Positions 31,791-42,915 of a stretch of 64,000 nucleotides of DNA are shown here, in pieces. The notes beneath the pieces were generated by a model that was not told the DNA's origin, searched no databases, and saw only the letters and a list, made by a program, of their open reading frames with translations. Each line of letters starts with the position of its first letter. Position 1 is the stretch's first letter. The position numbers were made by a program, and so were the translations under genes. The stretch covers positions 92,377,471 through 92,441,470 of the forward strand of contig CM076850.1 in assembly GCA_039519185.1 (NCBI GenBank). Reading direction: 5' to 3'. This stretch comes from Astragalus membranaceus (taxonomy: Eukaryota; Streptophyta; Magnoliopsida; Fabales; Fabaceae).

Positions 31791-34700
31791 TAGAATATTT
31801 CGTCCTCGAAATTACCTGAATCAAATAACTCCGGATATGCTTCCCGCATCTTGCTCTCCAGCTCCCAAGTCATACTCTCGCCAGCAGCTCCTAACCAAAC
31901 CACTTTCACCAAAAGAATTTCTTTCCCTCTCAGAGTCTTCACTTCTCTATCTTCAATCCGCACAGGCATAGTCTCCACGGTGAGATTATCCCGCACCTCT
32001 AGTTCATCCATCTGAATCACATGAGACGGGTCCGGAACATACTTTCGAAGTTGTGACACGTGAAACACGTCATGCAAGTTCGAAAGATTAGGTGGTAGAG
32101 CCACCCTATAGGCAACACTTCCCACCCTCTCCGTAATCTGATACGGACCAATGAAACGGGGAGTTAACTTCTTAGATTTCAAGGCACGCCCAACACCTGT
32201 CACCGGAGTGACTCTCAGAAACACATGATCACCGGCCTGAAACTCTAAATCCTTCCTTCTCTTATCATGATAGCTCTTTTGTCGACTCTGCGACGCTTTC
32301 ATCTTCTCACGGATTAATTTTACCTTCTCAGTGGTTTCTCGCACAATCTCAGGCCCCAACACTGCACTCTCCCCAGATTCATACCAACACAACGGAGTCC
32401 TACATCTCCGACCATACAGTGCCTCAAACGGTGCCATACCAATACTAGAATGAAAACTGTTGTTATAGGTGAACTCTATCAACGAAAGATGAGAATCCCA
32501 TGAACCTCCCTGCTCAAGAACACACGCCCTCGACAAGTCCTCTAACGACTGAATAGTCCTCTCCGTCTGACCATCTGTCTGCGGATGATAAGCGGAGCTC
32601 AACCTCAACTTAGAACCCAAAGCTTCCTGCAAACTTTTCCAAAATTCAGATGTGAATCTTGGATCTCTATCAGATACAATACTAAGCGGAACGCCATGCA
32701 ACTTCACAATAGTCTTGATGTAGATTTCTGCCAACTTTGGAACTGGATAAGTCATATTAATTGGCAAGAAATGAGCAGACTTAGACAACCTGTCCACAAC
32801 CACCCATATAGCATCAAACCCTCTCACTGTATTTGGCAAACCAGTCACAAAATCCATGGAAATGCTATCCCATTTCCATTCCGGAATCTCCAATGGTTGC
32901 ATCAACCCCGCGGGCTTTTGATGCTCAATCTTAGACTTCTGACAAGTCAGACACGAATACACAAACTGCGCCACATCCTTCTTCATACCAGGCCACCAGA
33001 ACATTTTCTTCAAATCTTGGTACATTTTCGTAGCTCCTGGATGAATACTCAACTTGCTCCTATGGCTCTCCTCAAGAATCATTCTCTTCATCTCAGCATC
33101 GTCAGGAATGCAGATCCTATCTCTGAATCTCAATACACCTTGGGAATCTAACTTGAAATCTCCATCCACATCTTGATCATTCACAACTAACAGGTCTACC
33201 AACTTTACATCTGACTTTTGGGCTTCTCGGACACTAACCAAAAATTCATTGCCGATCTTCAACATCCCCAATCTGACACTCTGCGGTGTCACTTCACAAA
33301 CCAGACTCATGTCCCGAAACTGCTCAATCAACTCTAACTCTTTCACCATCATAGCCGACATATGCAAACTCTTCCGACTTAAAGCATCAGCCACGACATT
33401 AGCTTTGCCGGGGTGATAGTTCAAGCCGAAATCATAATCCTTCAGCAATTCTAGCCAACGTCTCTGTCTCATATTTAGCTCCTTCTGATCAAACAAGTAT
33501 TTTAAACTCTTATGGTCACTAAACACTTCAAATCTAGTACCATACAGATAGTGCCTCCAAATTTTTAGCACAAACACAATTGCAGCTAGCTCCAAATCAT
33601 GAGTAGGGTAGTTCTTCTCATGGGTCCTCAACTGTCTGGACGCATAAGCTACTACCTTACCCTCTTGCATCAATACACCTCCCAAACCCATCTTGGAAGC
33701 ATCGCAATATACTACAAACGGTTGATCCGGAACAGGCAAGGTCAAAACGGGCGATGTAGTCAACCTCTTTTTCAACTCATTGAAGCTCTCCTCACAGCGA
33801 GCATCCCACACAAAAGCTCTCCCTTTACATGTCAATTGAGTCAACGGAAGTGCCAACCTCGAGAAACCTTCAATAAATCTCCTGTAATAACCAGCTAATC
33901 CCAAAAAGCTTCTAATCTCTGTAACTGACTTCGGGCTCTCCCATTGGGACACAGCATCAACCTTGGCTGGGTCCACAGCTATACCATTACCAGAGATAAT
34001 ATGACCAAGGAAACCTACTTCATTCAGCCAGAACTCACACTTAGACAATTTTGCATACAATTTCTTTTCTTTCAATACTTCCAGCACTAACCTCAAATGT
34101 TCTGCGTGCTCCTCTTCTGTCTTAGAATACACCAGAATGTCGTCAATAAACACAACTACGAACCGATCCAAGTAACTATGAAAGGTACGATTCATGTACT
34201 CCATAAACACACCCGGCGCATTGGTAACACCAAACAGCATAACAGAATACTCATAGTGCCCATATCTCGTTCTAAAAGCGGTTTTCTGAATGTCTTCATC
34301 CTTTACCTTGATCTGGTGATAACCCGACCTCAAATCGATTTTACTAAACACCTTAGCACCTACCAACTGGTCCATCAGATCATCAATTCTGGGAAGCGGA
34401 TACCGGTTCTTTATTGTCACTTTGTTCAATTGCCTATAATCGACACAAAGTCTCATACTCCCGTCCTTCTTTTTCACTAACAATACCGGAGCACCCCACG
34501 GTGACACACTTGGTCTTACAAATTTCTTCTCAAGCAGATCTTCTAATTGCTTTTTCAATTCAGACAACTCTGAGGCTGACATTCGGTACGGTGCCATAGA
34601 CACAGGCCTAGTACCAGGTATAAGATCAATGGCAAACTCAACCTCCCTCTCTGGCGGGACACTTGGAATTTCATCCGGGAACACTTCAGGGAACTCACAC

Positions 34701-36152
34701 ACTACTTGAACCCTGTCAATGATCGCCTGATTCTCAGCAGACAATGACGCCATCAAGGCAAACAGATGAACTCCTTCCCTCATTACCTTATGCAAATGAC
34801 CAGCAGGCAACAACACTGATTCTTCCTCTTCGGGAGGAAAGAAACTCACAGATCTCCGGAAACAATTAATATGCACATGGTTAAATACTAACCAGTCCAT
34901 ACCAAGAATGACATCCAACCCTCCCAACGGCAAACAAATTAGATCAACAAGAAAGTCTCTGCCGAAGATTGACAGAGGGCACTTAGCACACACAAGAGAG
35001 GTAGTTACTGAACCCTTAGCTGGAGTGTCAATAACCATCTCCCTCATCATAGAAGATAAAACAAGGTCCAATTTCTCAGCACACAAAGCAGCAATAAATG
35101 AATGCGTAGCACCAGTATCAATAATAGCAATCAAAGGAATACCATTAATAAAACATGTACCTCTAATCTCATTAGTATCCTCTGATCCTGCGAGAGCAAA
35201 CACTTTTCCATGGGACTTCTCTTTCTTCGGCTTTGTACACTTAGTACTAATATGACCTGATTCCCCGCAATTGTAGCACACCACATCCCTTTTATCACAT
35301 TTCGCAGCCACATGACCCTCTTTACCGCATTTGAAACATTTATTATCTGAGCAGTCAAAACTCTTGTGACCCGGCTTGCCACACCTGTAGCACACAACCT
35401 TCGCAGGGGCGTCTCCCCCACTTGTTTTCTTATTATCAGCATACCTCTGCTTACCCTTACCAGCTGGAATCTCATATGGCTTACCCCGATTCTGAAATTT
35501 ACCTCTCAGATCCCTCATGACCTTAGAATGAGCATTACTATCATCCTCATATATCCTGCAACTGTCGATCAAATCAGCGAATACCCGAATCTTCTGGTAC
35601 CCTACAGCCTTCTTGATATCAGCCCTCAGTCCATTCTCAAACTTAATACACTTTGAGAACTCAGAATCAGCATCAGCATAATGGGGATAAAACTTAGCCA
35701 ATTCAGTGAACTTGGCAGCATACTCTGTCACTGACATGCTTCCTTGCTTCAGCTCAAGGAATTCTATTTCTTTCTTACCTCTCACATCTTCAGGAAAATA
35801 CTTCCGCAAGAACTCTCTACGGAAAACAGCCCAAGTTATCTCTTCATTAGCAGTTTCTAATCTCTGCCTCACCTCCATCCACCAATCATCAGCTTCCTCT
35901 GGCAGCGTATGGGTACCATACCTGACCTTTCTGCGCATCATCACAATCCATGACCCGAAATATCCTTTCAATCTCTTTCAGCCATGCCAGGGCACCATCT
36001 GGATTATACTTGCCCTTAAAGACAGGTGGGTTCTCTCTCTGGAACGTAGCCAAATTGCGCGTCCCATCATTAACAGCACCGGGTATATTACCCATCGCCC
36101 CGGCTATAGCCTGCAAGGCAGCAGCAAGTGCAGCATCGTCCCGTCTGGCCAT
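31790..36152 (-). CDS. Gypsy Gag-Pol polyprotein, nearly intact with one frameshift
   Basis: The likely start is the ATG at 36152 (MARRDDAALAAALQAIAG). That frame reads the gag start (PPVFKGKYNPDGALAWLKEI) but shifts near 35930, and the rest continues in the 1393-residue frame that runs to 31790. Numbered in that frame: gag core about 20-140; three CCHC knuckles at 194-207, 212-225 and 232-245; protease D285-T-G-A; reverse transcriptase about 470-690 with the FIDD catalytic motif at 608-611; RNase H from D757; integrase zinc site with C1007/C1010 and catalytic D1040, D1101 and E1137; chromodomain-like tail about 1350-1385. Such proteins build the particle, copy the RNA and integrate the DNA. 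The shift could be a mutation or a recoding site. RT has MLFGVTNAPGVF where the family usually has MPFGLTNAPAAF. Confidence 0.92.
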
Positions 36153-36242
36153 TCTAGCACTGCAACAGAAAACAAAATTCAGAAACGAGTAACAAACTCA
36201 ATGTTACTCAACACGACGACTCGACTACCGGCCGGACAGACC

Positions 36243-36259
36243 GAACTGCTCTGATACCA
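36243..36259 (-). promoter_or_regulatory. Primer-binding site of the gypsy element
   Basis: The minus strand reads TGGTATCAGAGCAGTTC four bases after the LTR end. The first 12 bases pair with the 3' end of initiator tRNA-Met. Confidence 0.85.
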
Positions 36260-36263
36260 CTAA

Positions 36264-38837
36264 TGTAACACCCCTTTTCTAATAACTTTGCTTTTAAATA
36301 AAATCAGAGTCTTCTTTTTTTTTTTGAAAACAATTCAAGCGAGTGCTACATTTACTCCATAAATATCAAGATACATAACACCATGAGAAAAATGTTTAGT
36401 TCGCATCAACTAAATCCAATCACCATCAGCAGCGGAATAAATATGAGTTCTAAAATTTAAAACCAATACATCACCAATCAAATCTAACAGTTTAGGAAAA
36501 ATAATGCATAAACATAGGACACCCCCCCCTGGTGCTACGTATCAGAGCGTGACACTTCCTACCAGACGAAGGCATAAAGGAATCCTTCACTCGTTATTAC
36601 CTGCACGTTGCCGACATAAGAAGCAACATAAAGGCAGTAGGGTGAGTCTCTTTTCATAATTAATAACATATGGGAATTAAGCAATGCATAGGAAAAAGGA
36701 AACCAGGCACACCAATTCACAACAATGGAACAATCACATCAACATTCTATTTCCAAACAGCACTACACAATATATGATTATGCATGTAATGCAACCCAAA
36801 CTCCACGGGTACATGCATGTCGGATCCGTCACCAAATACAAGTAGGCCGTAGCCTCTGCTCACCAAATAAAATTAGGCCGGAGCCTCTGCTCACCAATAA
36901 TGCACATGCTTCATGAGGTGTTATGGAGAATGCATCACAACACACCACAAATCAATCAATTCACCATTTTAAATTCTAATCTCACCATAGTGCATTATTT
37001 AACTCACCAAATTAAAATTAGGCCGAAGCCTCTGCTCACCAATCTCACCTCATCATCACTCACCATTTCAGCTCACCACCCACACCAACACCAATTCAAA
37101 TAGACCAACTCAGGACATTGACACGACATAGGGAAAATGGATAAAAATAGCCATTTGGACACTTGAACACCTTCAGCCAGGAACACCAGTAAAAATAATT
37201 TATTTTTTCATAAAATTGAGACCATTGAATAGACACTGAAATTAGCTTCGAAACGCATTTTGAACCGTTAAATTTGGATAACCGAGTCAAAAGTTACATT
37301 AAAAACAAAAAGGAAAAATATTTAGACATCCTGGAAACTGGCGCATGGGCGCTGGGCGCCCAGGGGCAACACAGCGCTTGGCGCATGGGCGCTTGGCGCC
37401 CAGGAGAGGCAACACGCACAGGCGCTTGGGCGCTTGGCGCCCAGGAACAACACGCGCAACAGCGCACAGGCGCTAGGCGCCCAGGGGAACAACACGCGCA
37501 ACAGCGCACAGGCGCTAGGCGCCCAGGGGAACAACACGCGCAACAGCGCACAGGCGCTAGGCGCCCAGGGGAACAACACGCACAGGCGCTCAGCACAGCA
37601 ACACGGCGCCCATGCACTAGGCGCCTAAGGCCAACATGCAACAAAATTTATTTTCCTTCGAAATTGATTTTACACGAGCCAAATGTTCAGAACATGAAAA
37701 CCAAATTAAAATTTCATCAAAAACTGAACCTCATTTTTGGCGCCCATGCACTAGGCACCTAGTGAAAATATGCAACTCAACTCCTTTGTTGCCAAAAATC
37801 ATTTTTCATGAGCCATTTTACCTGAGTATAAAAACCTGAAAACAATTTTCGCAAAACTATCACCCGGACTTTGGGGCCCTTGGCGCCCATGACACAAGCA
37901 ACAAGTGCCAAAACTGACAGCACAGGGACACAGAATGGCAACACAGGCAACAGGCACAGCAACACAGAATGGCAACACAGGCAACAGAATTTTTTTGGAA
38001 ACTGGCACAGCACACTGCTGGGCACTTGGCGCCCATGACCATGGCGCAAAACAGAAAATTTCAGCAACATGCATATGGCGCCTAAGGCGCCTAGGGGCTT
38101 CCAAACAGAATTTTTCCCACTTTCAATTACCAATTAAAATTCACCAAAACGCCCAATTACATATATATTACTAAAGTGTCACCATGATTCTCAATTTCAC
38201 CATATAATCACCAAATAATCATATATTCAAACATATGGTCTCCAATTCGCATTTAGCAACAATTCAACATCAATCATGCGATTTCCAACATAGCAATTCA
38301 ATCATCAAGCATCACAATATTATGAATCAATCATTAACATCACAAATCATTCATAGAACTAACCTAGAACCCTAACCCTAAGCAATTCGCAATTCGCATA
38401 ATTATTAAGAACAAAAAGAGGACCCCCTAACCTTATGGAAGTCGAAATGTTAGCCAAGCTCCAAGGGAAGAATGCAAACCACCAACGAGCCTCCTCCTCT
38501 TCTCTATGAGCTTCGCCTCCTCCTCTTCTTCTCTTCTCCTCTTCGCAACTTTTCTCTTCTCACTCTCTCTTACGTTTCTTTTCTTTCTTTTTCCCACTTG
38601 AGTGAATTGCAACTAACTCCCTAGACCCCTAATGAGTCGACTCCTATGCCAAGGAAATGGGCCACGGGCCTAATTGTGGATCACGGGCCCTTGCTCGCAC
38701 CACTTAATTAGTGACAACACCTCCTAATAAAATAAAATAAAATAATTAAACTTGAATTATTTAATTAAATTAAATAAATATTGTAAGCCTTAAATAACTT
38801 AATTAAATAAATAATTAAATTATTTTGGGGCGTTACA
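36264..38837 (-). repeat. 5' LTR of the gypsy element
   Basis: Near-identical to 29183-31777. It differs in the number of 42-bp units, in a short CAACACAGAATGG duplication near 37955, and in a handful of single bases. It would hold the promoter of the element. Confidence 0.95.
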
Positions 38838-38842
38838 GCCGC

Positions 38843-39245
38843 CTCTGCCATTGCTGGTAGCTTTAAGGTCGGAAATTGATTATCACTCAAAACCCTAAAT
38901 CCCTATTTCATATTCTGTTGATTTTGAATCTGTTGATCTTTAATCTCTTATGGTTTTCCCCCAATTTTCCCTATGTTGAATCTGTTGACGTTGATGCTGT
39001 GATTTTCCCCAATTTTTCCAATTTTGATTTTACCTAAATGTTGAATCTATTGAATCCCTTGATGTTGATGTTGTGATTTTCTCAATTCTGATTTTCCCTA
39101 ATTTTCTCTAGTTTCCTGAATCTATTGATTTTCCCAAAAGGTTGATTTCTCATATTATTTTAACTGTTATTGATTTTCGACTTTCCAATACTTCGAATCT
39201 GAAGTCTTTAAACCGTATATCATTGCTTCTTGTTTGTGTATGCAG
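38843..39245 (+). other. Inner CACTA, intron-like sequence upstream of the RUS fragment
   Basis: It directly continues the GC-rich leader from 29182 (CCTCTGCCATTGCTGGTAG) and then becomes T-rich with repeated TTGAATCTGTTGAT phrases, ending in a TGCAG acceptor at 39245. It is probably a leader exon and first intron of a captured gene. Confidence 0.45.
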
Positions 39246-39829
39246 CCAAGTATTTGCTAGTGGAAAGGAAAGGATCCATTGATGTTATTGTTCATAAAGA
39301 TTCAAGTGCTACCGATGTCGTAAAGTCATTGGTGAGAAATCAGTTATATTCAACAACAGTCATTGGTGCCACTTTTCAGGTATAAATTAGTTATATTCTA
39401 CATTATTCTGTATTTACTTGAGAAATGACTGAACTGAAGTTTTTAGGGTAGGTTTGTTTTTTTGGTTTATTGCTTTTAGTGTTTCTTAGGTGCAATGTTT
39501 TGACAATTAAACATTGAAACTATTTTCAGTGGTTTTTGAGGGACCTAACTGGCATGCTTGGAGGAATCTTATTCACATTCTACTAGGTCTGCATCTCTCA
39601 TGAGTTATATTCATTCATTCTTAATAATTTAGAACTGAGATATGCAGTAATGAATGTATGTAGACCATTCTATATTTTGGTTGGCATATATGCTGGTTCA
39701 ATTCACTCAAATGATTCCAAAATCATGTCTTTTAACTATGATTTTATTTATCCCACGTGCTGCAGGGATCAAATCTTGATAGCAATGCAAAAATGTGGCG
39801 TTTGGTTGTAGATCTCATGAATGATCTAG
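39246..39829 (+). pseudogene. Captured RUS (ROOT UVB SENSITIVE, DUF647) fragment with scrambled order
   Basis: Exon A (39246-39379) first encodes KYLLVERKGSIDVIVHKDSS and DVVKSLV, which resembles the C-terminal part of RUS3-like proteins. Without an intron it then passes into TVIGATFQ, which belongs to the N-terminal DUF647 domain. Exon B (39530-39586) continues WFLRDLTGMLGGILFTFY; exon C (39766-39829) gives GSNLDSNAKMWRLVVDLMND. The junctions CAG|GT, AG|TGG, AG|GT and AG|GGA are kept in phase. The last codon of exon B is TAG where the family has a glutamine, so it is a CAG-to-TAG nonsense mutation. RUS proteins act in UV-B sensing, auxin transport and vitamin B6 homeostasis. The C-terminal piece in front of the N-terminal piece means the copy is rearranged. 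Confidence 0.85.
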
Positions 39830-40144
39830 GTAGATTATTTCAACTTCTACTTTTTATAATAGAAATTTGGACAACCACATTTTCTTTATTCAGTTTTCTC
39901 AAAAGAATATTATTTATTCAATTTCTATCCAAAGTGTAGACATATAGGCCAATAATAGTTCAACTCGCGGACTCTTCCAAAGCCATTGACTTTGTTGAAT
40001 ATAAATTTTTTGCTTTCAACTCATATGAATACTACTGATGCAGGTTTGATTTAATTTAAAATTTTGAGTTTGCATATTGTATGGAGAGTTCTTGATATGC
40101 CCATCTTGGTGTACTAAAAATATATAAGACTATGGGAAGAGGAG
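39830..40144. other. Inner CACTA spacer
   Basis: Intron-like AT-rich sequence between the RUS and Argonaute fragments. There is nothing further that I can support. Confidence 0.4.
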
Positions 40145-40404
40145 ATGCCAGTGAGGCAGATGAAGGAAAGCTCAGAGCAACACCTTGTGATCAAAACCAA
40201 TTTTCAGAACCAAATGAATACAGCTAAGAAGGCACCTAAGGCTACTCAAAATGGCAAAAGTCCCTCTTCAGTAGAAAACGACGTTTCACACTATGATGTA
40301 AGAGTATATTGGACAAAATCCCTCACCAATATTGGACAAAATGTATTGTGAAAGCTAACCACTTCTTTGCAGAGTTACCAGACAAGGACTTAAACCAATA
40401 TGAT
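40145..40404 (+). pseudogene. Captured Argonaute fragment, AGO10/PINHEAD-like N-terminus
   Basis: The frame at 40145 begins MPVRQMKESSEQHLVIKT, very like the AGO10 (PINHEAD/ZWILLE) N-terminus, and continues KAPKATQNGKSPSS. A second block (about 40344-40404) encodes IVKANHFFAELPDKDLNQYD. This is the hallmark start of the Argonaute N domain, ending at a GTAAGA donor. The Gly/Arg- and Pro-rich stretch that normally lies between is missing. The two blocks are joined through a 19-base direct repeat (40292-40310 and 40399-40417). AGO10 binds miR165/166 and protects shoot meristem identity. PAZ, MID and PIWI are absent, so no slicer activity is possible. Confidence 0.85.
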
Positions 40405-40744
40405 GTAAGAGTATATTTATTTATTTCTGAGGGGCACAGCATGCATGCATTTAAGTTCTTCTTGTAGTAATGAGTTTCACACTATGAGAAAGGCCTTGTT
40501 TGAAAATTATATTACAGTACAGACACAATCTATGCTTTATCCAATTGATTGATAATTTCATTCGGTTATCATTTGCCACATTTGATATAATTTGTTTTCT
40601 GGATTCTGAATAAGCTTGGTTCCAGTGGCACCTTTTGACCAAGAGATGATTGATACTATTGATTCATTATGCAACCTGATTAGAGAATAGTTTCAATTTT
40701 ATATTTTTATTGCTAACTGATTCATTTGTTTATAAACCTAGAAC
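40405..40744. other. Inner CACTA spacer
   Basis: AT-rich, intron-like. No coding signal. Confidence 0.4.
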
Positions 40745-40872
40745 TCAAGCGAATACTACTTCGATGGGGGCAAAGAGGAAGAGGAACGTTGTTAGCGATG
40801 GCGAAGACGATAACTCATCAAAGAAGAAAACGACGAGAACGGAGAAGAAAGAGCCGTTACTGGCCTTCTTTT
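40745..40872 (+). pseudogene. Unassigned basic/acidic captured segment
   Basis: Encodes MGAKRKRNVVSDGEDDNSSK and then KKTTRTEKKEPLL, with Lys/Arg clusters around an acidic patch, reminiscent of a nuclear protein N-terminus. It ends at the TTTTGCAG acceptor of the next fragment. Codon-like composition differs from the AT-rich flanks. I do not recognise the parent gene. Confidence 0.35.
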
Positions 40873-40875
40873 GCA

Positions 40876-42654
40876 GGCTGTATTGGAGACTGTAGCTAAA
40901 ATTACTCATGATAAAGGAAAGAGAAATGATACACGTGAGGGAAAGTATGGTCATATGTTGCTTGATGTGATTTTTTAGTTGTTACTTACAATGGATACTT
41001 TGATGTATCTTTATTAATATGCCGTAACTTTAATTATTTTAAATTAATATTTTCTTCAGTGGCACAAAATCATTTCAGCTTCAAGATGTGTTCTCCCTGG
41101 AAAATGAAGATTCTGATGATGTGACAACTTTGATCGACAAAAAGGTGAGCTAAAAAGTGATCTGAAGCCTTCAGGGTTGTTCTCCACTGTGATGTTAAGT
41201 AAATGATTAGTCCTGCTTACTTGTTTATGCTATTACATGGCAGGACAATGTCTTTGTGATGTCAAACAAGAAATCCAAATATCCTGTGCTGCAAGTGAAT
41301 TTGAGGTCTGTTCCGATTTTTATCTTTGTAATTACTATTTAGAGAATTCTTTATCAGCTTGGTTGGCTGGTTGAAGGATAATCAATTCCACTAACAAATT
41401 GCTTTAAACTTGGACAATGTGATATCTTTCTGGGATAATTTATCTTTTTCATGAATCTACATTGCCAGATTGTGGAATTTGTTATCATGATGTTGCACAT
41501 ACTGTTGGTGTTGGGAATCATCAAGTTGTGTTGCTCTAATTTTTACTTTTCTCTTCTTCATTTGGAAGAATGAGTTTTTTTTTTATTTGTGATATTGTTA
41601 GATGCTGATGATGCTGTGTATTTTTGAAATTTGTGTTGCTGTAGTCTGTGCTGTTTATTTTCCTCCACGAGTTTAATCTAAAGTTTGGTAATTGCACATT
41701 CATGCAGGCTAATATAAAATTTGGTGGTCATCATAGTTTCTGCAGCCATCGGTGGAATTCTGTTTTCCTGTTTGGGGCAACCGGTCTGTCATTTTTAAAA
41801 TTCCTTCCCGTGACATTTGATGTCCTAGTTGTTTTTCGTGTGTGAACTCTATTTTAGTGATATCAAGTGATCCAGTTTAGTTCATCTAACTCAAACGATT
41901 TCTGCAAAGTGTTGAATTACATCTAACTTGTTTTATTATAAATGTAGGTTATTGTGGGTTGTCTTCTTGCCGGCTCCCTTATTGGACCAGGGGGTTTGAA
42001 GTTCGCTAGTGAAATGGTAGAGGTATGATATTTTGATCGATTCACTGTCATTTTTGGCTGAAGTATTAGAGTGCGATGAATCCAGAGAAAACGAAAACAG
42101 AGAAAAGCAAGAAGGAAAATTTTCTGTAACTTAATTGTATTGATAGTGAACAGATTACAGAGATGTAGTTATATAGGTTTGCTTAACCTGTGCACTGAGG
42201 GCTTAACCTACACCCAGTTAGTTACAGAGCTTTAGCTCACTAACAGATTCTGAAAACAGAATACCAGCCCAGCATTCTGAGGCCTAACAGTTGCAGCAAG
42301 TTGCTGAGGCAACTAGCGCCAAGTCTTAACTAACATAGCAGTGCATTATACTCTTATATGAAGCAAGCTGTCATCAAAGACTATCTACATCAGTTACACA
42401 TCAGATGGAATAACTTAGTCCATGGCTACCTGCTCCATCCATTAAAGAAACAATGCAAGGATAATATTTCCTTTGGGCTTCTGAACTTTGAATTCAATAT
42501 AAGCTGCAGTGATTATTATGTTGTTACTCAATCGTTTTCCACTGGATAACCATTTATTTTTTGGCTTTTCATTTTTCTGCAGGTTGAGACCGTTGCACAA
42601 TTTGGGGTAGTGTTTCTTCTCTTTGCTTTGGGGCTGGAGTTTTCCTTGGCGAAG
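40876..42654 (+). pseudogene. Captured KEA4/5/6-like K+/H+ antiporter fragment, six exons
   Basis: Exons: 40876-about 40934 (AVLETVAKITHDKGKRNDT); 41060-41144 (KSFQLQDVFSLENEDSDDV); 41244-41305 (DNVFVMSNKKSKYPVLQVNL); 41708-41783 (NLVVIIVSAAIGGILFSC, transmembrane); 41948-42022 (VIVGCLLAGSLIGPGGLKFA); and 42583-42654 (VETVAQFGVVFLLFALGLEF). The order matches the region before and into the first membrane helices of KEA4/5/6, CPA2-family antiporters of endomembranes. GT/AG borders and reading phase are kept at the last four junctions. An in-frame TAA at 41715-41717 replaces the residue after LI in the fourth exon. Intron five (42023-42582) carries extra sequence that may be a retroelement piece. 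The rest of the antiporter is missing. Confidence 0.88.
42055..42357. other. Possible LTR-derived insert in a KEA intron
   Basis: The intron segment has C/A-rich phrases (AGAGAAAACGAAAACAGAG, ACAGATTACAGAGATGTAG, CCTAACAGTTGCAGCAAG) unlike the T-rich intron around it, ending in TATACTC. It resembles the antisense end of a copia LTR. I found no TG...CA boundaries or target duplication, so this is weak. Confidence 0.3.
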
Positions 42655-42661
42655 GTTTGCT

Positions 42662-42915
42662 GTTCCTGTGGGGTGGGGAATTTATGAGGGGCTGATGCTG
42701 GCCAAGTCTCAAGGATATAAGCAGCTTATTGTTGAGATTGACTCTGCTGAAATCGTGACAAATCTGTAGAAAGGAGTGCTGGGCAGCAGTGAGAGCTGGA
42801 ATATGATGAGAAGAATCACTAAGGAAATCAAATCAAGCAATGGGAATGTCCAATTTCAGCATTGTTTCAAAGAAGCCAATAAGAGTGTTCACTGTTTTGC
42901 TTACTTTTAGTTTAC
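42662..42915 (+). pseudogene. Retroelement RNase H fragment fused behind the KEA piece
   Basis: One frame encodes WGIYEGLMLAKSQGYKQLIV and EIDSAEIV, the plant retroelement RNase H core (E-x-D-S at the active site). After an in-frame TAG it continues WNMMRRITKEIKSSNGNVQF and FKEANKSVHCFAY, similar to the R-E-A-N-x-x-A-D-x-L-A end. It starts eight bases after the KEA exon donor. It is another captured or inserted fragment. Confidence 0.7.

Larger units (their letters stand above)
29183..38837 (-). mobile_element. Young Ty3/gypsy LTR retrotransposon (Tekay-like)
   Basis: Two LTRs of 2595 bp (29183-31777) and 2574 bp (36264-38837), both TGTAACACCCC...GGGGCGTTACA, flank a gag-pol unit on the minus strand. 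The 5-bp target duplication GCCGC is at 29178-29182 and 38838-38842. The primer-binding site is at 36259-36243 and the polypurine tract at 31790-31778. The domain order is gag, protease, RT, RNase H, integrase, with a chromodomain-like tail, which fits the chromovirus (Tekay/Del) branch. I noticed only around eight base differences between the LTRs apart from tandem-repeat length, so insertion was recent. Confidence 0.95.

Noticed and set aside
32585..36254. Several plus-strand frames of 60-190 residues
   Set aside because: They are antisense shadows of the gypsy gag-pol gene.
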